Origin: Dehalococcoidia bacterium
GTDB lineage: Bacteria; Chloroflexota; Dehalococcoidia; GIF9; AB-539-J10
Length of the DNA stretch: 9,744 bases
Assembly: GCA_030627025.1 (NCBI GenBank)
Contig: DAOUSX010000016.1
Coordinates: 1 to 9,744 of the forward strand
Direction: 5' to 3'
Both the position numbers and the translations under genes were made by a program. Of this stretch, positions 1-5,475 are shown in pieces. Below the pieces are notes generated by a model, which did not search any database, was not told the origin of the DNA, and was given only the letters and a program-made list of their open reading frames with translations. Each line of letters opens with the position of its first letter. Position 1 is the first letter of the stretch.

Positions 1-1247
1 CAAAACGATTTGCATTCAACTGTGGGATAGGGGCTATGGAAGGGGGGCAGTGGGTTCTTCTGACTCAGTGCATCATTCATCGCGATAAGGTAAATGATGG
101 CGCCTACCTGGCTGTGGATAAGGACTATCCCCCGGGGACCTGGTGCAATCCAGGTGACCCTTATCTATCTTACAATAACCCCTGGGCTCTCCTGATACCA
201 GCTTATACCAGCATGATGAGGTGCATTTCTTATGGTTTCTTCAGTAGAGGATTTAGGGAGGAGGTTGTGCCTGGATATTCTCACACTGCAGATGCCATCC
301 AGGGCGGTGGATTTTTCGAGAAAGGACCTCTGGCGGGGCAATATTGGACTCTTTCAACCTTTGAGATAGCTGGACAGGGATACCCCGCCAGTGCTGTTAC
401 CGACGGGTTTAATAGTGGATATGCGATGTGGAATCCAGAGGGAAACCTGGGAGATGTGGAAACATGGGAGGTCATCCAGGGAGGCATCCCATATCTTTCA
501 AGGCAATTGAAGCCGAACATTGCCGGTCACGGCAAATACAGGGGAGGCTCAAATTTTGAGACGGTGGCAATGATTCATAACTCCCGTCATGTCACATTCT
601 TTAATGCCGCAGAAGGGTCAACTTTTGCTGGCTGTGGCAGCATGCATGGAGGGTATCCGCAGGCAACCTCTTATATTCTTCGTGCTGAAAATACGAACAT
701 GCTTGAGGTGGTCAAAAATAAGCAGCCATATCCACTGGGAGACCCAGATCCAAGCCATGGAGAATTTGAGAGGTTCATAAAGGGCAAGATAACAAGGATA
801 CCTGAAGGAATGATGATACCCATAGGTCTTAAGAATTATGACCTTGTACATTGGAGGGAATCAGGGGCTCCTGGGTATGGCGATCCGCTGGAGCGCGAGG
901 TAGACCTGGTGAAGAAAGACCTTAAGGATGCGATATTCACAAAGGACATTGTCTACAATGTTTATGGAGTTGTGGCCGCATATGATAAGACGAAGAGGGA
1001 GTGGTCGGTCGACTATGAACAGACCAAAAAGCGAAGGGAGCAGCTTCGCAGGGAAAGGAAAGATAAGTCGATGACCTTCGAAGAGTTTTATCAAAAGGAG
1101 AAGAAGAGGATAGTGGATGGTAACCTGATTGAGCCTGTCAAGCGGATGTATAACGAGAGTATCCAATTATCCAGAAGATGGGGGAAGGAGTTCCTGGAGT
1201 TTTGGAATCTGCCTGAGGATTTCAGGTTCAAATTAGAGGAGGAATAA
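1..1247 (+). CDS. acxB: Acetone carboxylase alpha subunit (HyuB/hydantoinase B family), C-terminal part
   Basis: The reading frame is open from base 3 and runs into the window edge, so the first in-frame ATG (position 36) is internal and the true start lies upstream. About 414 residues are visible, roughly the last half of a family member of about 770 aa. The protein is the HyuB-like subunit of an ATP-dependent carboxylase that turns acetone and bicarbonate into acetoacetate. Seen: the HyuB-type C-terminal signature SGAPGYGDPLERE (around nt 867-900), followed by the usual 'YNVYGVV' block and a charged helical tail. The choice of acetone carboxylase over hydantoinase or acetophenone carboxylase rests mainly on the next gene, a clear gamma subunit that follows without a gap. 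The metal-binding residues of this family are in the N-terminal half, outside the window. The beta (HyuA-like) subunit is expected just upstream. Family assignment is firm; substrate is inferred from context. Confidence 0.87.
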   Translation, partial: KRFAFNCGIGAMEGGQWVLLTQCIIHRDKVNDGAYLAVDKDYPPGTWCNPGDPYLSYNNPWALLIPAYTSMMRCISYGFFSRGFREEVVPGYSHTADAIQGGGFFEKGPLAGQYWTLSTFEIAGQGYPASAVTDGFNSGYAMWNPEGNLGDVETWEVIQGGIPYLSRQLKPNIAGHGKYRGGSNFETVAMIHNSRHVTFFNAAEGSTFAGCGSMHGGYPQATSYILRAENTNMLEVVKNKQPYPLGDPDPSHGEFERFIKGKITRIPEGMMIPIGLKNYDLVHWRESGAPGYGDPLEREVDLVKKDLKDAIFTKDIVYNVYGVVAAYDKTKREWSVDYEQTKKRREQLRRERKDKSMTFEEFYQKEKKRIVDGNLIEPVKRMYNESIQLSRRWGKEFLEFWNLPEDFRFKLEEE

Positions 1248-1760
1248 ATGAAAAAATATGACAAATATGATGTCGAAACTATCGCAAGGATGATAGACGG
1301 TAAATTACCGTGGCCTGAGTTGAGGCTAATATTATCTGAGGAAAAGGATAGCGATAGGTTCGAAAAGGTTATGGAGATCCTGCAAAAACGCGTTCCCTGG
1401 AAGGAGAAAATCCTTCTGCCCCTCCATGAACATTTGTACATTGTGTCAAAAGAAGGGAAGAGGATAGTCAAGTGTGATTGTGGCTACGAATTCGGCGATT
1501 ACCGGGAGAACTGGAAGACAAAGTGCCGGATAAGGGTGAGGGACACCAACGAAAGCCTCGATGAGATATATCCACCCTACATGCATTCGGATCCACAATG
1601 GGAGGAAATAAGGGAATATTACTGTCCCGGCTGTCTGACGCTTTTAGATACAGAGCTGGCGTCCCCTGGCTACCCTCCGGTATTCAATTTCCTCCCTGAT
1701 ATAGACACTTTCTATGAGGAATGGTTGGGGAGGTCGGCTCCCGATAGGAAGGGAGCGTAA
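1248..1760 (+). CDS. acxC: Acetone carboxylase gamma subunit
   Basis: This 170-aa protein matches the small gamma subunit of acetone carboxylase in length (Xanthobacter AcxC is about 168 aa) and along its whole sequence. Visible family features are an N-terminal helical part with 'LPWPELR' and 'VPWKEKILLPL', a Cys pair at C76/C78 (VKCDCGYEFGDY), C93, a second Cys pair at C126/C129 (REYYCPGC), and the C-terminal block 'PDIDTFYEEWLG' (150-161) with 'APDR'. The two Cys pairs would hold a structural zinc in the alpha2-beta2-gamma2 complex; this is a family expectation and was not tested. The ATG directly follows the alpha-subunit TAA. A strong AGGAGG at 1237-1242, inside the end of the alpha gene, has a 5-nt spacer, so the two are one operon and probably translated together. 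The start is unambiguous. The product acts in the cytoplasm in acetone (possibly butanone) carboxylation. Confidence 0.93.
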   Translation: MKKYDKYDVETIARMIDGKLPWPELRLILSEEKDSDRFEKVMEILQKRVPWKEKILLPLHEHLYIVSKEGKRIVKCDCGYEFGDYRENWKTKCRIRVRDTNESLDEIYPPYMHSDPQWEEIREYYCPGCLTLLDTELASPGYPPVFNFLPDIDTFYEEWLGRSAPDRKGA

Positions 1761-1796
1761 TTAAGGTATATCCTGTCTTCAGATAATAGTGAGGAT

Positions 1797-1802
1797 AGGA
1801 GG
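1797..1802 (+). promoter_or_regulatory. Ribosome binding site of the SDR gene
   Basis: A perfect AGGAGG lies 8 nt before the ATG at 1811. It fixes the start of the SDR gene. The 50-bp gap after the gamma subunit contains no convincing terminator hairpin, so readthrough from the carboxylase genes is possible. Confidence 0.75.
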
Positions 1803-1810
1803 CCTTATTT

Positions 1811-2758
1811 ATGAAGAATATATTTATAACCGGTGTCTCAGGTTATTTCGGCTCCAAGCTTGTCTCGCTCTTTGACCAAAAGGATGAGGTGGGAAGCATT
1901 GCCGGAATTGATGTAAAGCCACCTTCATATACCTCGAAGAAATTGGAATTCATACAGCATGATGTCAGGGACGATATGCACCCAATACTCTCAGAAAGGG
2001 GCATAGATTGTGCTATCCATACTGCTTACATTTTGCCACCCATACATAATAAGACCTTGATGGAGGGCATTAATATCAATGGGACAAAGAATTTTTTGGA
2101 TTCATGCACCAGGGCTGGCGTGAGCCAGCTTTTATGTTGTTCTTCTACTACCGCGTACGGGTTCCATAAAGATAACCCATCTTTGTTGACGGAGGATAGT
2201 CCCTTGAGGGGAAACGACGATTTCACGTACTCCAAAAACAAAAAGGAGCTGGAGTTTATCTACAAAGAGTTTAAGGAAACCCACCCCGATGTATGCCTGA
2301 CCATTATAAGGCCATCTTTCGTGGTGGGCCCTGGATGGGATAATCCGCTCGCCAGGCATCTTAGAAAGAAGATGGTGCCACTGCCGCGAGATACTGCACC
2401 ATTTCAGTTCATACATGAAGATGATCTTGTAGAGATTATCTATCAACTCCTGTCGAACAAGAAAGAAGGGGCATACAATTTGGCTGCTGATGGCACCATG
2501 ACTTTTGAAGAAATGCTGCGCATCCTTGGCAACCGGCCTTTAAAGTTACCGGCACCCATAGTGTATCCATTAACCAGCTTAATGTGGTTTTTGCGTATTA
2601 AGTTTATGTCAGAATTTCCAGGCCCTGCTTTGAATATGGTTCGTTATCCGTGGATTGCCAGTAATGAAAAGCTAAAAAAAGAACTAAATTATAAATTTAA
2701 GTACACTACAAAGGAGGCCTTTGAGGATTTCGCCAGGCATGTCAAGGCCACCAGTTAA
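1811..2758 (+). CDS. Extended SDR: NAD-dependent epimerase/dehydratase family protein
   Basis: This 315-aa soluble protein has an extended short-chain dehydrogenase/reductase fold. Seen in order: the Rossmann motif TGVSGYFG (residues 7-14, TGxxGxxG); an acidic residue after beta-2 (D34 in AGIDVKP), which favours NAD(H) over NADP(H); 'HDVRD' at 50-54; the catalytic Ser/Thr cluster SSTT (111-114); the catalytic Y140-x-x-x-K144 pair in TYSKNK; 'RPSFVVGPG' (167-175); and FQFIHEDDL (198-206), typical of nucleotide-sugar epimerase-like members. The C-terminal third (about 225-315) would be the substrate-binding part and shows nothing diagnostic. The substrate is unknown: sugar-nucleotide epimerase/dehydratase, a 3-beta-hydroxysteroid-type dehydrogenase or another alcohol/ketone reductase all fit. 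It follows the acetone carboxylase genes by 50 bp on the same strand, so a role in ketone metabolism is possible but only by context. Confidence 0.85.
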   Translation: MKNIFITGVSGYFGSKLVSLFDQKDEVGSIAGIDVKPPSYTSKKLEFIQHDVRDDMHPILSERGIDCAIHTAYILPPIHNKTLMEGININGTKNFLDSCTRAGVSQLLCCSSTTAYGFHKDNPSLLTEDSPLRGNDDFTYSKNKKELEFIYKEFKETHPDVCLTIIRPSFVVGPGWDNPLARHLRKKMVPLPRDTAPFQFIHEDDLVEIIYQLLSNKKEGAYNLAADGTMTFEEMLRILGNRPLKLPAPIVYPLTSLMWFLRIKFMSEFPGPALNMVRYPWIASNEKLKKELNYKFKYTTKEAFEDFARHVKATS

Positions 2759-2815
2759 TCCTACGAAATTGTAATCTTCCTGTAGTCTGTACCCAGCCTT
2801 GCCCACATTTGTGTG

Positions 2816-3832
2816 TCACTGGGAAGCGAAAGCAAAGGGCTCCCTTATTATGCCTTTCTCGGTGATGATGGCGGTTATGTATTTATGGGGGGTTATATCG
2901 AAGGCGGGGTTGGCTGCATTTATGCCCTCCGGGGCAATAGGGATTCCCTGGATATGGGTTACCTCTTCAGGGCTTCGTTCCTCAATGGGGATTTCCGCTC
3001 CTGAAGACAGGGAAGGGTCGATGGTGCTGGTGGGGCAAGCGACATAAAAGGGAATGCTATTTTCTTTAGCCAGCACCGCCAATGTATAGGTGCCGATCTT
3101 GTTAGCGATATCGCCATTGGCGGCGATTCTATCGGCGCCAACGATAACGCAATTTATTTTGCCCTGACTCATAAAATAACCTGCCATTGAGTCGGTGATT
3201 AAGGTTACCGGGATATCAGCTTGCTTTAATTCCCAGGCGGTGAGCCTTGCTCCCTGCAGCAGGGGGCGAGTTTCAGTGGCGATTACGCTTATTTTCTTTC
3301 CCTGCTCCTTAGCCGCCTTGATTACCCCGAGGGCAGTGCCATAGCCTGCGGTGGCTAAAGGTCCGGCATTGCAATGGGTGAGTATGGTGAAGCCGTCTTT
3401 GATGAGCTCGGCTCCCAGTTGGCTGAGCTTCGTGGTTGCCTCTATTTCATCCTGGTGAATTTGTTTTGCTTCATCGATGAGCGTTCTTTTTATCTCAGAG
3501 ACATTGTTGCCCGTGGCAGCCTTTTTCATCCTGTCAATGGCGCGAAAGAGGTTGGCTGCGGTGGGTCTCGAGGTGGCGAAGGCTTCCAGGATTTTGCCAA
3601 ACTCGTCAAAGAACTGGGTTCTATTTTCCGCCTCTATCTTCTGTGCACCCAAGGCGATTCCATAAGCAGCAGCGATGCCGATGGCGGGCGCGCCACGAAT
3701 TTGCATCGTTTTGATAGCGGAAACGACATCCTGGTAATCGGACAGGTCAATGAAGATTTGCTGATGGGGGAGCTTGCTCTGGTCTAAAATACGCAGCTCG
3801 TTATCGAGCCACTCTATAGCTTTTGTGGTCAT
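2816..3832 (-). CDS. mtnA: S-methyl-5-thioribose-1-phosphate isomerase (MtnA)
   Basis: The enzyme converts 5-methylthioribose-1-phosphate to the ribulose form in salvage of methylthioadenosine to methionine (or a DHAP-shunt variant). From the ATG at 3832 it has 338 aa, about the family length. Seen: 'IRGAPAIGIAAAYG' (45-58); 'THCNAGPLATAGYGTALG' (152-169) carrying the catalytic Cys C154; 'ETRPLLQGARLTAWEL' (187-202); and 'VGADRIAANGDIANKIGTY' (231-249) with the catalytic Asp D234. C154 and D234 match the Cys/Asp pair of the characterised enzyme. The frame extends to a TTG at 3862, adding ten residues unlike the family; the ATG is preferred because 'KAIEWLDNELRILDQ' then sits at the usual N-terminus. 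Neither start has a good Shine-Dalgarno site. No other methionine-salvage gene is visible nearby. It is convergent with the SDR gene (57-bp gap) and divergent from the dehydrogenase pair. Confidence 0.94.
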   Translation of the reverse strand: MTTKAIEWLDNELRILDQSKLPHQQIFIDLSDYQDVVSAIKTMQIRGAPAIGIAAAYGIALGAQKIEAENRTQFFDEFGKILEAFATSRPTAANLFRAIDRMKKAATGNNVSEIKRTLIDEAKQIHQDEIEATTKLSQLGAELIKDGFTILTHCNAGPLATAGYGTALGVIKAAKEQGKKISVIATETRPLLQGARLTAWELKQADIPVTLITDSMAGYFMSQGKINCVIVGADRIAANGDIANKIGTYTLAVLAKENSIPFYVACPTSTIDPSLSSGAEIPIEERSPEEVTHIQGIPIAPEGINAANPAFDITPHKYITAIITEKGIIREPFAFASQ

Positions 3833-3889
3833 CGGGCTGGTAAATACTATAACGCTGGACAAGCAGATGCAATCTCAGGAAAGCAAAAC

Positions 3890-3987
3890 TCAAAAATCAA
3901 AATGTAAAATGACAGAGCAAAGTTTAAAAATGAGGAAGGTTTTTGCTTTTTGAATTGTAATTTTGATTCTTTATCTTTGATTTTTGA
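3890..3987. repeat. A/T-rich imperfect inverted repeat (12-bp perfect outer arms)
   Basis: TCAAAAATCAAA at 3890-3901 is perfectly complementary to TTTGATTTTTGA at 3976-3987. Between them the left side is A-rich and the right side T-rich, with further short complementary pieces such as AGCAAA (3916-3921) with TTTGCT (3942-3947). The whole 98-bp block could form a long imperfect hairpin. From memory, A-rich blocks of this type recur between genes in some uncultured bacterial genomes, but copy number cannot be seen here. Confidence 0.6.
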
Positions 3988-3991
3988 TATT

Positions 3992-4023
3992 GTTTAGGAT
4001 TTAGTGCTTCGAGTTTAGGATTT
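3992..4023. repeat. 11-bp direct repeat GTTTAGGATTT, two copies
   Basis: GTTTAGGATTT occurs at 3992-4002 and again at 4013-4023, with a 21-bp period. The copies lie at the junction between the A/T-rich inverted repeat and the G-rich segment. They could be operator half-sites, slippage products or part of the same dispersed repeat unit. The repeat itself is certain; its function is not known. Confidence 0.6.
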
Positions 4024-4075
4024 CCCGGCAGTGACGGGGGGAGGGTGTGCCTCGCAATGACAAGGGTGAGGTGTC
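4020..4075. repeat. Probable remnant of a dispersed 'GTCATTGCGAGG'-type intergenic repeat
   Basis: On the minus strand this reads TTGTCATTGCGAGGCACACC and continues into a C-rich run ending in CACTGCCGGGAAATC. Repeats beginning with TCATTGCGAGG and translating as 'CHCEA' are, from general knowledge, common between genes of many environmental bacteria. Here the unit looks degenerate. Only one copy is in the window, so dispersal is inferred. Confidence 0.4.
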
Positions 4076-4100
4076 CCTAAATGGGCTTGCAATTTAGCAT

Positions 4101-4129
4101 TTGACTTGACGGACAGGGGGTTGTAAAAT
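4101..4129 (+). promoter_or_regulatory. Sigma70-type promoter of the acyl-CoA dehydrogenase operon
   Basis: TTGACT at 4101-4106 (5 of 6 to TTGACA) and TAAAAT at 4124-4129 (5 of 6 to TATAAT) are separated by exactly 17 bp. Transcription would start near 4136 and leave a leader of about 95 nt before the ATG at 4231. It is the best promoter match I found in the window and is correctly placed for the dehydrogenase pair, and possibly for ligA by readthrough. Confidence 0.6.
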
Positions 4130-4130
4130 T

Positions 4131-4157
4131 GGGCGGTTTGGGGCTTCTGGGGCAGGG
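4131..4157 (+). other. G-quadruplex motif at the predicted transcription start
   Basis: The plus strand has four G tracts fitting G3+N1-7: GGG 4131-4133, GGGG 4140-4143, GGGG 4149-4152 and GGG 4155-4157, with loops of 6, 5 and 2 nt. A fifth tract (GGGGG) lies at 4116-4120 inside the promoter spacer. The motif is on the non-template strand directly after the -10 box. Confidence 0.5.
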
Positions 4158-4216
4158 AAATAAAGAGGTTCCTGGGAAATAGGCTATGGTAAGGTCTTTT
4201 GAGGAATAAATTCAAG

Positions 4217-4223
4217 AAGGAGG
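4217..4223 (+). promoter_or_regulatory. Ribosome binding site of the first acyl-CoA dehydrogenase
   Basis: AAGGAGG lies 7 nt before the ATG at 4231 and supports this start over any later Met. Confidence 0.75.
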
Positions 4224-4230
4224 GTTACAG

Positions 4231-5466
4231 ATGGACTTTAAACTTTCGGAGGAAGAGGAGAAGAGGAGGAAGGAATTTCTTGATGGTTGCAAGGAACTAG
4301 CTAAGGAAAAGCCCGAGGATTTTATAGAAGGGATAGAAGCTGACTTTGAGACTAAGAACCAGCCTTACGTAACGCGTTGCCGTAAGGAATTCGCCAAGCG
4401 GGGATGGCTTCGGCTTGGCTGGCCTGCTGAGTATGGAGGGGTAGGAAGTCATATGGACCGCGTCTTCTTTGGTGAGGCCAGAGGATATTACGGTCTGCCT
4501 GGCGTTGATATCTTTGGAATAGAAATGCTTGCCCCTACGCTTCTCGCTATGGGAAACAAAGAAGTGAAAGATAGATACCTACCTGGGATTGGGAATGGCG
4601 ATACGACATGGTGTGAGCTGTATAGTGAGCCTAATGCTGGCTCAGATTTGGCAGCTCTTACCGCTACTGCTATAAGGAAGGGCGATGAGTATGTAATAAA
4701 TGGTCAGAAGACCTGGACTACAAATGCTCACAATGCTGACTGGGGCTTTGGCTTGTTCAGAACCGACCCCCAGGGTCGTAAACGTCGTAACATTTCGTTC
4801 TTACTAATGGACATGAAGACACCAGGGATCACCATAAAGCCTCTTGAATATCTGAACAGGATGCATATGTATAATGAGGTCTTCTATGATGATGTGCATA
4901 TCCCTGCGGACCAGATTATTGGAGAGGAGAATCAAGGGTGGACAGTCAGTCAGGCCCTGGTTAATTTTGAAAGGTCTAATGTACTGGCTGTTTCAGCGGT
5001 GCGGCGGATGCTGGAAACGTTAGTGGAGTATTGCAATGAGACAAAAGTGGGCGGCAAGCCTCTGGCGCAGGATTCAGTTATTCGCAATAAACTTGCTGAG
5101 ATGGCTACCGAAATCGAGGCATCTCGTACTGTGGCGTATTACATAGCGGATCAGCAAAATAGAAATCAGATGGCGGCGCTATTTGAATCATCAGCAGCGA
5201 AGGTGTTCATCGGGGACATATTTGAGCGTCTGGGTGCTCTCGGAAGTGATATATTAGGCTCCTATGGTCAGGTTAGTGCTTCCAGGTGGGCACGTCAGAG
5301 AGGTATCTGGGAAAGCTTATATCAGACGGCTTTTGTACTGACCATCTCCATGGGGACCAATGAGATACAGAAGAACATCATTGCGTGGTATGGTTTAAAC
5401 ATGCCCAGGCCACTTTCGCCGGTATCTATAGAGAAAGCTCTAGCTGCAGCTCAAGCAGCAAAATAA
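4231..5466 (+). CDS. Acyl-CoA dehydrogenase, FadE-type large subunit
   Basis: This 411-aa FAD flavoenzyme of the acyl-CoA dehydrogenase superfamily would oxidise an acyl-CoA to the 2-enoyl-CoA and pass electrons to an electron-transfer flavoprotein. Seen: an N-terminal helical domain (1-120) with 'GWPAEYGGVG'; the middle beta-domain motif YSEPNAGSDLA (131-141) and 'INGQKTWTTNAHNADW' (156-171), which bind flavin and substrate; and a C-terminal helical domain ending in 'MGTNEIQKNII' (374-384). The position of the usual medium-chain catalytic Glu, just before 'GT', is Met374; E247 in 'NFERSN' matches the alternative Glu position used by isovaleryl-CoA-dehydrogenase-type and many FadE enzymes. 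It has a good AAGGAGG and heads a tandem with the next gene, 9 bp downstream. Similar pairs include the pimeloyl-CoA dehydrogenase subunits and mycobacterial FadE heterotetramers. The substrate cannot be read from sequence. Confidence 0.9.
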   Translation: MDFKLSEEEEKRRKEFLDGCKELAKEKPEDFIEGIEADFETKNQPYVTRCRKEFAKRGWLRLGWPAEYGGVGSHMDRVFFGEARGYYGLPGVDIFGIEMLAPTLLAMGNKEVKDRYLPGIGNGDTTWCELYSEPNAGSDLAALTATAIRKGDEYVINGQKTWTTNAHNADWGFGLFRTDPQGRKRRNISFLLMDMKTPGITIKPLEYLNRMHMYNEVFYDDVHIPADQIIGEENQGWTVSQALVNFERSNVLAVSAVRRMLETLVEYCNETKVGGKPLAQDSVIRNKLAEMATEIEASRTVAYYIADQQNRNQMAALFESSAAKVFIGDIFERLGALGSDILGSYGQVSASRWARQRGIWESLYQTAFVLTISMGTNEIQKNIIAWYGLNMPRPLSPVSIEKALAAAQAAK

Positions 5467-5471
5467 GGAGG
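5465..5471 (+). promoter_or_regulatory. Ribosome binding site of the second acyl-CoA dehydrogenase, overlapping the upstream stop codon
   Basis: AAGGAGG begins inside the TAA stop of the first dehydrogenase (5464-5466) and is 4 nt from the ATG at 5476. The arrangement suggests coupled translation and matched amounts of the two proteins. Confidence 0.75.
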
Positions 5472-5475
5472 GAAT

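Larger units (their letters stand above)
3863..4230. other. Intergenic region between mtnA and the acyl-CoA dehydrogenase operon
   Basis: These 368 bp hold no credible gene. The mtnA side (3880-4025) is very A/T-rich and built of variants of TCAAAAATCAAA and its complement. The middle (about 4020-4075) is G-rich on the plus strand and resembles a dispersed repeat remnant. The right part (4101-4230) carries a promoter, a G-quadruplex motif and the ribosome binding site of the first dehydrogenase. A 66-codon minus-strand frame at 4015-4215 lacks a Shine-Dalgarno site and a plausible protein composition. No clear promoter for mtnA could be assigned. Confidence 0.7.

Noticed and set aside
36..38. 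ATG at 36 as the start of the acetone carboxylase alpha gene
   Set aside because: The frame is open upstream to base 3 and encodes family-like sequence (FAFNCGIGA), and the protein would lack half of the family domain; it is internal.
1091..1471. 126-codon minus-strand frame across the acxB/acxC junction
   Set aside because: Antisense to two firmly identified genes; Ser/Phe-rich shadow composition.
2727..2740. 14-bp match ATTTCGCCAGGCAT, also at 9357-9370
   Set aside because: Both copies are in coding sequence and encode 'FARH' in unrelated proteins (SDR and Pth); best explained as chance.
2804..2813. Small palindrome CACATTTGTG between the SDR gene and mtnA as a terminator
   Set aside because: Only a 4-bp stem with a 2-nt loop and no T run; too weak to call.
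2799..3047. Plus-strand frames after the SDR gene
   Set aside because: Overlap the 3' part of mtnA; composition is that of an antisense shadow.
3374..3787. 137-codon plus-strand frame opposite mtnA
   Set aside because: Lies wholly within the well-supported mtnA on the other strand, has no ribosome site and no recognisable motif.
3863..4000. A promoter for mtnA on the minus strand
   Set aside because: The A/T-rich repeat gives several weak -10-like matches but no convincing -35/-10 pair at 16-18 bp spacing.
4015..4215. 66-codon minus-strand frame in the intergenic region
   Set aside because: No ribosome site, a repeat-derived translation ('CHCEA...'), and it runs through the promoter and G-rich elements; it looks like translated repeat sequence.
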